DNA from: Neckera pumila
Lineage: Eukaryota > Streptophyta > Bryopsida > Hypnales > Neckeraceae
Assembly: GCA_963969595.1 (NCBI GenBank)
Contig: OZ018415.1
Location: 22,635,782-22,699,781, forward strand
Direction of reading: 5' to 3'
Length of the DNA: 64,000 nucleotides
A program made the position numbers and the translations under genes. The notes under the pieces were generated by a model. That model saw only the letters and a program-made list of their open reading frames with translations. It did not search any database and was not told where the DNA came from. Shown here piece after piece: positions 1-11,099 of the stretch (within the stretch, counting starts at the first letter, position 1; every line of letters begins with the position of its first letter).

Positions 1-1169
1 TATTCCACATCTATAGAAAATCTTTAAGAATGCCCATAACACTTCTAAGTGAAAAATTGTGCCCAACACACATTCCTTCCTAAAGACCCCTATCACAAAC
101 ATTCTAGTATGTAAATTCTCCAAATATACTCTAACCCGAGGAAAAAAAATGCGTTGTACAATTGGATAATTTTGTTTTTCGTTAACATTTATATCTTCAT
201 CCAACAAACTAAGCTCATCTCTAGTAAACCACTCAATGACCGATTGCAAATGATTTTTATGAGCCAAAAAATATCTCCAAAATATTGTCCTCCGAGGACT
301 CAACAAAGGGTTCCACAGTTTCATATCCACATGTAATTTTTAATTACACAACATGAGTCACAAATGGAAAAGGAAAATTACAGTGACACTCCAAACTCTA
401 GCAAAGTGTTGCATTCTTGAATCGAGTTACAAAGTGAATGGTAGGAAATTATAGTTTCTTCAAAGTCACCACTCTTATTCAGTTCGCGGATGTCCAGAAA
501 TATTTTCCTACATTTTCCAGGCACATTTTTGAAATAGAAAAGTTTTAAATGACATTTGATGATTGGGCAAAGGAATTAGCTTCCAGCCATCTACATCCAT
601 CTACATCCATCACCCACACCCTATTTGGCCAACGATTCATGGAGCTGCCCAAAGATCCCATTCACGAGCTATAAATTTATAGTGTTTTAGTGAATTTGGG
701 CAAATTTGGACAAACAGCCATCGGTCAAGAATTTCAGAGTGCAACAAATGTGCCCCAATTTCTTCCGTGTCTCATCTGCTGCACAAAAATGGAGGTTTAG
801 ATCCAATGGGTCTCTGAAAAAGCATTAACTTGGGACTTTGGGAGGCTGGCACCTACCTACGGTATAGTATAATGGATCTCAATTCTCACAATGGCACAGT
901 AAACTTCACAATGACTTATTTGTAGGCATTGTCTATTTTGGAAGGAATTGTTCAACAGTCCAAGCATATTGTGCAACAACTGAATCCAGTGATCTTCTTA
1001 TGTATGAATAGTGGCTTTAAAATTTGGAGCTAGGCTCTCTATTCAAATAGTTGTATGCACACACAGGCCTCTGTGCTTCTGATGAGGCTATGACAAGTGG
1101 AAATTGGAAGTATCTTTATCCACAAAATGGGGTGGAGTATAATGTACCTCAATGTTGGAGTTTCTTTTT
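1..1169. other. AT-rich intergenic DNA, no gene recognised
   Basis: No open frame here has a recognisable domain, and no terminal repeats or tRNA boxes were seen. A short direct repeat of the type catctacatc occurs near 588-610. Probably decayed repeat DNA. Confidence 0.4.
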
Positions 1170-1396
1170 AATCCTTGAAAGGCCCTTAGGGTCCCTTAAT
1201 ATGTCTTGTATTTGACCTCATAATTCCTCAATTGTGGTTTAATATATGAATTGTGATACATTGTTATTTATGTACTATCATGATCATTAATTGATTTTGT
1301 ATTGAAAAGTATTTGGTCAATGTCTTTTTAATCAAATACCACCGGATTCATAATATACTATATAGTTGCAAAGGGCTTTTGGGCCCTTCAAGGATT
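1170..1396. repeat. Small inverted-repeat element (MITE-like)
   Basis: The left edge reads AATCCTTGAAAGGCCC and the right edge is its near-perfect inverted complement (GGGCCCTTCAAGGATT), enclosing about 195 bp of AT-rich non-coding DNA. Small size, inverted ends and lack of coding capacity fit a non-autonomous DNA transposon. No convincing target duplication was identified, so the superfamily is open. Confidence 0.45.
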
Positions 1397-2682
1397 CAAT
1401 CAATCCTCTCGTTCCTTCATCACTTATACGAAACGCAACGCACTTGACTTTTTTGTAGTGTATTCACTAGTAACTTAGTCTGCAATATGAAGTTTGCAAG
1501 AGGTTGCAGATGAGAGAACACTTATCCGTTGGAAATGGAAGTCAGACTAATGGTAAGGTAACTACATCTAAAATCGCATGCTTCCTAAAATCACACAGTG
1601 GATATTCTTACCTAGCGCACAGTGGATAGGTGATACTGCACCTATCGATACAGTAAACCTCAATAATATGAGAAGAACACTCGATTGAAGGTTATGAAAT
1701 ACCTACTACAAGAAATCAGTCTAGACTGAATGAAATGATTCCATTGCATGTCAATGGGAAACGGAACAATCTAAGATTAGCACACACTCAAATGTGAGGC
1801 AGGAGGATGCACAAACTCTGAATCAACAAGCTCTTCAATACGCTATTGAATTTGTAAATAATCTCCAGTCTGTGAATATAAATGCAGGCACTTCAATCTC
1901 CAATTTTTGCCATTAAGCTCAGTATCCTCTTGGAAGAAGATCTACAATAAATGTAGAAACATCGATGATTGCTGATAAGTTATACACTGTTGGAATACCC
2001 CTTCCTAGAAACCTAGCGGTCTCAATGAACTCTTCCAACAATAAGCAGTTGAATTAGTTTTTAATACAGGCTTCATGCCAATTCTTTTTGTTTTGTTTTT
2101 TTTGGAAAGGAAGGTGACCAACTTCATGCCAATTTTATTGTGATCATTTTTCAAAGCATTTCCATTAAGTGGAGTTTTCACTAATAAATACATGATGTGT
2201 AGCACCCCTAACTTGATGGGTTGTTGATAAGGTAGTAGGCTCTAAAAGTGACCCTTTAAGGGCTGATTCGCCTTTTTCATACATTTGCATGATCAAAAAT
2301 ATTATTAGCTCATTTTTTCAGAGAAAGAAAAATAGATGCCGAACGTAACACTAGTGGTTTCATATTTTTTTGAAGCATTTTTGAATTAGTTATGAATTTT
2401 CAAAGATTTCTGTCATAGGTACCTATTTGTGATCCCTAGGTCTCCCAAAATCTGTCTCCTTGCAACTTCTAAAGTGATTTGAGGAAATCAAGGTCAATGA
2501 TTGGCTCTTGCAATAGAAAAACAATTTTTTCTTGATGCATTCAATAGCTAAAGTGGTTCATTCAAGGATCACCTCCAATCCATTTTACAGCTAATTATTC
2601 GATCGGTTTGAAGGAGAGGGTCGCTTTTACAACACACTACCTTACTCTATCTATCTTAGCAGATAGATTCTTTCTATGCACA
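1397..2682. other. Intergenic DNA, no gene recognised
   Basis: AT-rich sequence with only short open frames lacking any known motif. I see no terminal repeats and no exon-like stretch that I can support. Confidence 0.35.
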
Positions 2683-2938
2683 CTACACAAAATAGTGAAA
2701 TTAGGTTGTCCCACACTATTTTTTGGGCAGTCCATACTATAGAAATATTCATTGTTTCTGTACAATGATGCATTCAATTCAGAGCCATGTGTACGGCATA
2801 GATTTGTGCACCAGTTTAAGGCTTGGTTTAGAAGGTGGCATACGTCTCCATTTGGAACAAGCATTGATCCATGGAGTAATTTATCTCAGGTAAGGCAACC
2901 TAATTGATAAGGCAACCTAATTTCACTATTTTGTGTAG
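2683..2938. mobile_element. MITE, copy 1 of a local pair
   Basis: The left end CTACACAAAATAGTGAAATT is matched inverted at the right end (AATTTCACTATTTTGTGTAG), giving terminal inverted repeats of about 26 bp. The interior is non-coding and aligns with the copy at 3059-3292 (shared ATTCATTGTT, GTACAATGATGCAT and AAGCCATGTGTG-like blocks). Near the right end the motif GGCAACCTAATT is duplicated, which copy 2 lacks. Non-autonomous DNA transposon of unknown superfamily. Confidence 0.7.
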
Positions 2939-3058
2939 AATGTGTGACCAGATTTATAATATCCATAAAGATGTACATGCAAATTTATTCGACATTGATC
3001 CGTCTTGACTGTCCAAAACATCCTCCAAAAACATATGGGTCAACATTATGAAAGACAT

Positions 3059-3292
3059 CTACACTAAATAGTGCAATTAGGTTGCCTCAGACTAATACCT
3101 TGATAATCCACACCATAAAATATTCATTGTTGTACAATGATGCATGCAATCCAAAGCCATGTGTGTGACAAGGCTTGGTGCACTAATTTAAGGCCTGGCC
3201 CACAGAGTTGCATAAGACTCTATAAGTACTACCATTGAGTCATGAGACAATCTACGTGAGGTAAGGCAACCTAATTGTACTATTTAGTGTAG
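3059..3292. mobile_element. MITE, copy 2 of a local pair
   Basis: Ends are CTACACTAAATAGTGCAATT and its inverted near-complement, with GGTTGCC continuing the repeat inward; the flanking CAT/ATG may extend the inverted repeat. The interior aligns with 2683-2938 along its length, but the two differ at many positions, so they look like independent insertions rather than a recent duplication. Confidence 0.7.
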
Positions 3293-4920
3293 ATGCTCAA
3301 AACAAATCACAAAGAGATTATTTTGTTTTCCCATATTGTCAACGTAGTAAATCATGGATAACACCACTTATCAAAGCATGTGGAAAATTAGAATTGCTAT
3401 GTGCAATTTCAATCAGTTTTCTATATAACATAGTAAATAACACACTTTTACTATTTATCAACAAGAAAGCATGAAAATCACTATGATGTAGAATGTTATT
3501 AGAATGTGTTCTCCTCAAGATGTATTAATGGATGAGTATTTGCATACAACAAAAAGCATTAGAAAAAATAATCAGCCCTTCGGAGGGTTGCTCCGGAGTG
3601 ACAAACCAAACTATTAAAAAGCTTGGTCTGTCACTCTAGCTGACTGCTCGCCAAAACAATCAATTTTTGTGATTTTTATTTATTTATTTATTTTTAAACT
3701 GAACTTTACGAGTGAATTTTTTTTTTTAATTTACTTTTTTTTGCTCAAAAATTAGTTCTTTTCCATTTCCGCACAACACTTTTTGTTGTGACAGTGGTGC
3801 AAGAACCAAAATTTGCGAATTAAAATTTTTTCTTAAAAATTCTGCAAAATCTGATTCCTCCGGCAAGCAATCAGACACTCTGATTGCTCATCACAAATTT
3901 TTGAGCAAAAAAAAAAGTAAATTTCAGGGTACCTCGGAGGGCTGTGGAATAGCCTCCAAAGGCCCAAATCTCTAATGGGTGATGTCATCTTTCACACAAT
4001 TACAAAAACAAGTATGATATGAATGCATCAACTAAATAGTCATATGGTAAAGAATTAAAAACTTAGAGTCAAAAGCTTCGTAGATTGCCCCCTTCAACCA
4101 ACTTTTGAAGCCTTAAGTAATTAACTAAAAAGTTGCATAGAATTTAAAATAGGATCTTAAGGTGCAAGATGAACATACAGTTTATTCACCCTCCAGTAGC
4201 TTCAAATATTTCTATCTATCTACTTGCGCCAGCCTTCATAGGAATTTCTATTTAACTAATGGATCAAATATATATATAGAGATTGAAAAGCCCTCCACTA
4301 TGCCAAAATTATCTCCAAACTCTGCTAATTTTGAATTCAAAAATCAACCAATTTTGTTGATTTTCACTTCCAAGAGTTTCAACTACATTTTCATTGTTTG
4401 AACAATGTTCAAATTACCAAAATTACTTCATTGATGGTACAAATGAAGGTACAAAGACTTTGCTAAATACATTGCCAAATATTTTACCAAGATGTTATTA
4501 ATACATTTGCCAAAATATTGTTAAAGAAATATCTATTTTACAAAGTTTGGTTACATGGCACTTCATATTGAACTCTTCCAAGATCATATTTATGTTCTTA
4601 TTGGGGTGTTTTTTTATATGAAAGATGTGCATCTCAAAGCTTCCTAAAATATATTCAATCAAATTTAAAAAACTCATCATTAATGATTTTCAATCAATTA
4701 TCATATAAAATCATGAATTTTAAAGAAACAATTCACCAAATATGGAAATTGACTTTTTTGAACTCAAATTTAATATACTTGATTGGAATTGCATAGGAAT
4801 TGCATATTCATTATATAAAAAGAAAAAACAATTCCATCTCATAGAAATCAAAATATTTTTCAACAGAAAAATAGAATTTCCAAATCATTGCTTAAATGTA
4901 TTGTAAAATGTAGGTTTTCT
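3293..4920. other. Intergenic DNA with a long-arm inverted repeat
   Basis: No gene recognised. Between about 3730 and 3920 there are inverted arms: TTACTTTTTTTTGCTC followed by AAAAATT on the left, and AATTTTTGAGC followed by an A-run and GTAAA on the right, about 23 bp each with a spacer near 140 bp. The surrounding DNA (3570-3960) contains shorter paired segments such as CGGAGGG on both sides and may be one decayed foldback element. Confidence 0.45.
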
Positions 4921-5846
4921 TTAACCTCTAAAGGCCTAAGGCCTTCTTTTTGCCAAAAATAACCCAAAACTGCCATTTTTTAGCAAAGAGTGAAAAAAAT
5001 TTTAAAATGTTTTTTTTGCACATCTAACCATATGATCTTACACCTAACCAATATGAGAATGTGTGGAAAAAATTTCAGAATTTTTGACTGCACAAATTGC
5101 AAGAAATTTACATTTAAAGTGAAAAAAACAAATTTTTCAGCACATTGTGGGACTGGATTTTTTGACTTTGAACATTTTTAACTTAAAATTTTTACACTAC
5201 AGAGTTTTGAGCTTTAAATTTTTATAGTAGAGAATTGAGTTGATAATCTACCCAAAAAAAAAATTCAAAAAAACTTAATTTTCATCATTAAAAAAAATTG
5301 TTAAGTAGAAGTAGGTACGAGATAGAAGGAAAATCTAAAATATTCATATATTTTATGTGGAACTAAAATTCACAAATCCCAATGGTGAGATTGTTCTAGC
5401 AAGTAAACTAAACCATGCAAAAAAAAATTTGAAAAATTTGAAAAATTGCATTTATAAATGAATCCTACAAGTTATTTTTTTTAAAAAGATGCTCTAACTG
5501 CTCAAAAAACAAGAATGTCCATAGCTTTCTCATAACAAATCTAAATTGAATGAATCAAATCTTTCTAAATAGACAAAAATAGAATCTATGAGAAAAAAAA
5601 TACTCAAAAAAAAAAAAAAAAAAGTGCAAATTTTTTTTTGCTGCTCGCCGTCCCCTGTTTTGAGCTTATTTGTTCTTAACTTTTGTTCCCGGGCATCAAT
5701 TGTGAAAAAAATTATATTCCCACAAAGCTAATCAGCTTTCCTACCTCCCAAAAAAGTTTCAAAAAATCAAGAGAAAATTTCAGCCCGTAGGTACCTGCCC
5801 AAAAACGCATTTGTCCCTCAAAGGGACAACAGGCTTTTAGGGTCAT
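4921..5846. mobile_element. piggyBac-type MITE, subfamily I (right end decayed)
   Basis: Starts with TTAA followed by CCTCTAAAGGCC and aligns internally with the elements at 7910 (left part), 17827-18513 and 21672-22604. Shared landmarks in order are the AACCATAGGATCTTA-type block, TTGACTGCACA, the GCAAGAAATT block, CCCCTGTTTTGAGC, GTAGGTACCTGCCC, and a small subterminal palindrome TTGTCCCTCAAAGGGACAA. The expected right end is eroded to CTTTTAGGGTCA and has lost its TTAA. No coding capacity. Confidence 0.8.
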
Positions 5847-7909
5847 CTCCAAAAATCCTTTGGGATTTTCAATCTCCGAGCAAAAGTTATGAGCAAAGTT
5901 TTGGGAGGGGTTAGAATGGAGGTTTTCTTTGACATTTGAATTTTGTCCATAACTTTTGATTAAAGGCTTGAAATTGCAAATAGATTTTTGGAGATGAAAT
6001 TTTTCCTTCATTTTCTAACTTTTTGCAGTTCAAAATTTTTTCAAAACAGTTGATTCACTATTTCAAAATGGCCACCATAGTTTGTTGAGTTTAAAAAATA
6101 GTCGGAAAACAATTAGAAGAACTAAGTAAATAGATATACATTTCTAGAGTAATCATAGAAATTAAAGCATGGTGCAGTGGTAATGAGCCTTGGGCCCCAA
6201 GGATAAGGTCTAAGGTTTGAACCTTGCCCATGTGGCCCTTTCCAATAGGGTGGGCTACCTTGGGTGGAGCTGTGTGGCATGTTTGCGTGGCATTTTTTTG
6301 TTGACGTGGACAACTGCCACGTGGCAACTTTTTAGTGACCTAATTTATTTTTGTCAATTACTATATTTTTCATTTACTACATTGTCATTCACTAGTTTCA
6401 AAATGTAGAGATGATAGTGTGTTCCCTACAATCATTGTGAGATTTGCTACTTTAAAGTTAAATTGATGGTAAAAGAATTAATAAATTGCTTTGTTTTATT
6501 AGGTAGTAAAACAAAATAATCTCCTTGTGAAATGTCGGCAACTAGAAATTTACTCTCTTCTTCCTCATACAGTCAAGTGTCTTGACCTCTGCTTTCAAAA
6601 GTCCGTGATTGAGCACCTGCTATTAAGCCATCAATGGTCCACAGTCAGAAAATAGTCTGTTCCAAAAACAAGGTCATGTTTGGCAGAACGCACTAAAGTA
6701 ATTTTTACAGTTAAGAGACAAACAAAGAGCACATCTTGATGATGAATAATTTTCTGGTTTAAATTTCACGAACAGCAGAGGAATTTTGACGGGACAAAAG
6801 CTACTTGAAGCAGTTGATATGAGCATGGGAGAAGTTTTTATTACCAAACTCCACTTCAAAAATTGCTTCTTATCCTCCCATGGAAAGAAAATGGCATTGC
6901 TTCTTATCCTCCCATGCACACAATCGATCCAGAATTTCAAAGTTGGAGTCAAATTCTGGCACAATACCAAACAAAAAAAAAGCAAGGGACCAATCTGGAT
7001 CGTTAGCAGGGATCAGTTCTGCTCAGAAACTATCACAGCAAGAACAAATCCAATATGGTAAGAACGCCAATCACCCCACCTCACCCCAAGGACTCCACAC
7101 ATTCCACATGTTCTAATTTCCATATTAATCAAAAGTTAGTATGAAATAATACTTTTCAAGGTGGTTTTGCCATGTGCATTGAAGATGCTCTAAGACACTC
7201 TAAACTTGTCACATCCTTGAAGGCCTTTGCTTCAATTAGTGGAACAAGGTACATTTATGGTGGAAACACCCAAAATCGTCACTATAAGCAATTTAGCGTA
7301 GTTGGAGGCATCTTTTTGTAGTACTAACAAGTGAAAATCATGAATATTAAAAAGAAATTAGATTTTTCGGATGTGGTATGTAATTTCTATGATTTTTCAA
7401 AGTGTCGGCTCCCTAGACCACTGAAATTATCACATAGGTGGATCCTAAACCAAAATTTGCAAAAATCAATAGTCAACAAATCAGAGTTAAACATGTGTCC
7501 TTCAAATGCATTAGCAAATCAGAATTAAGTATTTGAAGGACACATTAATCTAAGTCTAGGGACACACTTAGTAGTAGTCCAGGGTACAAGAATGGGAATA
7601 GGGACGCTTTTGGTGTTTCTACCTTAAGTTTATACATAGTTACTCTTCTTCTCTCTATAGCAGGCCTTCCTAAAGTACAAAAATAGTGAGGTGGCAAAGC
7701 CAAGAGCACTTGCATCTAATAGGTGGATTATAAATGTATTCAAAATATTATTATCCAAGCTACATGAATCTGGTGATTGAAATACATCCAAATGTGTTGA
7801 AAAAGCAATTTGTGTCTATTCTTCAATGATGTGAGCACCATGTCAAAACTGCCATCATCAATCTCTATACACCTCCAAAATCAACATGTACCTATTTGGA
7901 GGAATTGAT
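5847..7909. other. Intergenic DNA around a SINE
   Basis: Apart from the tRNA-derived element near 6165-6320 I recognise no gene. Near 7493-7545 a 15-bp inverted repeat (ATGTGTCCTTCAAAT) flanks a 23-bp spacer. Open frames at 6674-7116 on both strands overlap each other and carry no known motif. Confidence 0.35.
6165..6320 (+). mobile_element. tRNA-derived SINE
   Basis: A pol III A-box-like stretch (TGGTGCAGTGGTAA, from about 6170) is followed 44 bp later by a B-box-like GGTTTGAACC (6214-6223), the spacing seen in tRNA genes. A short GC-richer body with GGGCCCC follows and then the sequence returns to AT-rich DNA. The tRNA part cannot fold as a full cloverleaf by eye, so this is a retroposon head rather than a working tRNA. 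The 3' end is set only approximately. Confidence 0.6.
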
Positions 7910-8900
7910 TTAAACCTCTAAAGGACCAAGGCCTTTTTTTTTTTTCCAAAAAACACTCAAAACTACCATTTCTGTAGTAAAGAGCAAAAGAAATTGAAAA
8001 TTGTTTTTTTTTCACATCTAACCATAGGATCTTATACCTAACTAGTATGACAGAGTGTGGAAAAAATTTCAAAATTTTTGACTGCACAGATTGCAAGATA
8101 TTTGCATTTAAAGTGAAAAAAACAAGTTTTTCAGCACATTGTAGGACTAGATCACGAGGGGGTCACTTAGAAAAACTTAGCAAACAACGTGTGGCATAAT
8201 ATAGGAAGGTTTTAATTCACAATGTCAAAAATTTAGAAATAACTTAGAGCTAATATACAGTGTACTAAATCATGTGCACTCAATTATAAATAAGATACCT
8301 AGAGGAATAATACTTCATATTTAATATTTTTCTTTCTAAGATAGGGTCCTAGATATAGATCTTAGAAGTTATTGTCACTAGATCTAATTTATAGAACTAT
8401 TCAACAACCTACCTGGATGGAAAATTTCTAGTACTAGATGGACAAATTCATTAATCCCTAATGACCCAAGAAGGGGCATTCTTTCAAAATGGGCCAAAAC
8501 TGCTAACAATTTGAGCAATTTTTGCTCGTTTTTCCTTGAGATTGGATAGAATATAACCATAGGATCTTGAAGTTAACATTGAAATTGACCACCTCAAAAA
8601 AATTCAAATTACTTGACTGCATGATCTAGGAGATATTTAATTTTGAAGTTTTTCTTGGGTAAGTGGAAATACGAGGCAGTGCACTTTGAAGGAGCATGTT
8701 TTTGTGAGAATATTTTAAAATGATGCTTTTTGGTGCTCAATGAAAGATAAGAGAGTTGAAAATATATATTAGATTTCATAACATTCCAAGAATTTTACAA
8801 TTCATGGTCAAGTTTGCAATGCACAATGGTCACTGAAATTTGAATAGTGTTTGCAAGAGGAAAAAGAATAGGACACTTGTCTTCTCCTTGAACTCCTTGA

Positions 8901-8960
8901 ATCTGCCCTTTATGAGGTGGATTTGCCCTTTATGAGGTAGATCTGCCCTTTATGAGGTGG
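8901..8960. repeat. Three tandem 20-bp units
   Basis: Three consecutive copies of ATCTGCCCTTTATGAGGTGG, the middle one with two changes, inside the 3' LTR region of the gypsy element. Confidence 0.9.
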
Positions 8961-9146
8961 ACAAGAAGCATATTGGTTGACTGACTTTTAGTCCAAGCCA
9001 ATGCTCCCGGGTCTTCAATTCGCTCTCCGCAGCGCTCTGGGCCTCAAAGATCACGCTAGGGGATCCGCTCCCTTCCTCCAACCGCAATGGGCCTTGTCTT
9101 GATCAGTGTGCCAGAACCCCGACTGGCCGCAACAAGCTCCCTCCAA

Positions 9147-10430
9147 CACTATAAGAAAACAAAGTTTTTTTTAAAGTCTGAAAAAACGTAACATGGTGTT
9201 CATTTTGACATGGACGTTGTCAATGTAGATATCACCTAAAATTGCGTCATAGTTGACAGGCAAAAAACGTCCTAAATCTCCAACAACATGCCCAATTTGG
9301 CCTTGTTTTTTTTTTGACATCATACATGACATGCTTTTTCAAGGTCCCCAAAGTGTGCCATTTGGTGGACAACTCAGCTCCATGTAAGCGCCACGTGGAC
9401 GGGCAGTGCCACGTAGGGAAAAAATTTCATCCAATTTGTTGCTGATATGGACCAAGGGAAAAGTGACATGGATCCACCAATATCTGACGTGGCATGCCTT
9501 GTTAGCATACTTTTATGTTCTTTAAAATTTTTTAATGTTTTTTTTTTAAATGTCAATTTAGACATCTACTTAGACGTTTTTTGAGACATCAATTGCTACA
9601 TATTGTACCTATAAGACAAGGTCAGTAAGAAAAATTATTTAAAAAAATAAATAAACAATCAAAATGACAAGAATTCAACAAGAATTAAATAAAACTTACC
9701 ATCTACCATCAAGGGAATTTTTGATGGCAAAATGAAGGAATTCATGAATTCATTAAAAATTAGTGAAAATGAAGGATTAAGAGGTCCTATTTATTTTCAT
9801 TATCCGTCTATGGTGAGGCAAAAGATATGGGAGAACTAAAGTATGGGATCTTAACCATTGTAAGCTTTGACATTGTTTTAGACGTCTAGACGTTGTTTCA
9901 AACATGTAGATGTTTTTTCAGACATCTAGAGCATGTTATTTTAGACATTTTACATCGAACACAACTCTTGCTTTACATATTCCACATGGATTGTTTCACT
10001 TCCTACCACCCCATAATATAAAGACCATCTCTTTTCATCCATGGTGCACATCCATCCGTTATCCTTTTTTTGCAAAATATGCCATGTGGCTGCCCTTCCC
10101 CTAAATTTTTCAATATGGTCAACATTTTATCATTGCCCGTAGTAATTTTTACTAATTTATCCATAGACAAAATGGATCTATTTGCTGACTTGGCAGTCTA
10201 TGTTTTTTTGGACGTTCCAAACAACATCAGCATAGTTTCAGTCATGTCAAATACAACGTCAACGTCAATGATAACATCAACTTAGATTTATAGTAAAATG
10301 CCAATGTTCTCTGCAACATCCACAAAAATCTACCTTGTCGGGTCAAATGTCCTTTGAAATCTTTATGTTTTTTAACGGACATCACGCGTTAGAGGTAAAA
10401 CAGTACTAAAAACATGGTTTTCTTATAGTG
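9147..10430. mobile_element. Non-autonomous CACTA (EnSpm-type) element
   Basis: The ends are an exact 14-bp inverted repeat CACTATAAGAAAAC, very close to the widespread plant CACTA terminus. Subterminal DNA carries repeated AGACGT/AGACAT motifs, as expected for transposase-binding subterminal repeats. Flanking triplets are CAA and CAG, a 2-of-3 match to a 3-bp duplication. No transposase is present in 1,284 bp; open frames here are short and motif-less. It sits inside the gypsy 3' LTR, so it is younger than the retrotransposon. Confidence 0.85.
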
Positions 10431-10889
10431 CAGGCTCCACCCTTCCCGACCCCCACCACTTGCCATTGTCGTCCTCGCCTTGGACAGCGAGCCCGGATCC
10501 TACGCTGCAGCAGGTTCACTCCAGGGCCCCACGCTTCTCGACCCCATCCCTTGCCATCATCGCCGCGGCCCCACTTGCAGTTCCTGACATTCACTCGGGA
10601 TTCACACAACCTCAACCCAACAGTAGCCACAGGCACCCCCTTGCATGCACATTGTCAAAACTAGGAGTAACCATTGACTCAAGACACCACATAACGAGGA
10701 ACTTGCTAACATTGAAAGTATATCGAGTGAGGGACATCGCCCCCCTTAGTGGGCTTTATTCCTGATTTGCTAACTGCCTCCAGATAACTTCTTTCTTGGA
10801 ACTTCCTCCCCTCCTCTGGTGGTCTTATAGTTGTGTCTTCGTCAAGCTGGAACGACGTAGTCGTGACATACCCCCCCCTTCACAGCGTG

Positions 10890-11095
10890 AAGTTCATGGA
10901 TAGTATGATGCAGCCTGTTGGATCCTTGAAATAAGTTGGGATTGCTTCGCCTTGGTGCATTAGGATGACGTTGGTGAAATTCAGCGACTACCTTTGGCAC
11001 ATTGTGCAAATTTTGGGCCAGCTCCAATGAGTTTTTCTCAGGCCCATATCCCTCCCATGCCACCAAATACTGAAGTTTTTTCCATTGCCTGACTA
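10890..11095 (-). pseudogene. Chromodomain at the integrase C-terminus
   Basis: The minus-strand reading gives a chromodomain-like segment: LVAWEGYGPEKNSLE then AQNLHNVPKVVAEFHQRHP. In chromoviruses this module guides integration towards heterochromatin. It lies just upstream of the polypurine tract, and the frame leading into it from integrase contains a stop (IKFWILD stop). Confidence 0.8.
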
Positions 11096-11099
11096 GTCA

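Larger units (their letters stand above)
8848..10868 (-). repeat. 3' LTR of the Ty3/gypsy element, interrupted by a CACTA element
   Basis: Read on the minus strand, a G-run polypurine tract (10869-10882) directly precedes TGTCACGACTACG, a typical LTR start, at 10868. The other edge is placed at TGTTTGCAAG on the plus strand (8848) because it gives the TG...CA form, but this edge is tentative. Without the CACTA insertion the LTR is about 740 bp. It contains three tandem 20-bp units (8901-8960; ATCTGCCCTTTATGAGGTGG). No matching 5' LTR was found on the other side. Confidence 0.6.

Noticed and set aside
6165..6240. Functional tRNA gene
   Set aside because: A- and B-box-like motifs are present, but no complete cloverleaf and no acceptor-stem pairing could be drawn; a SINE head fits better.
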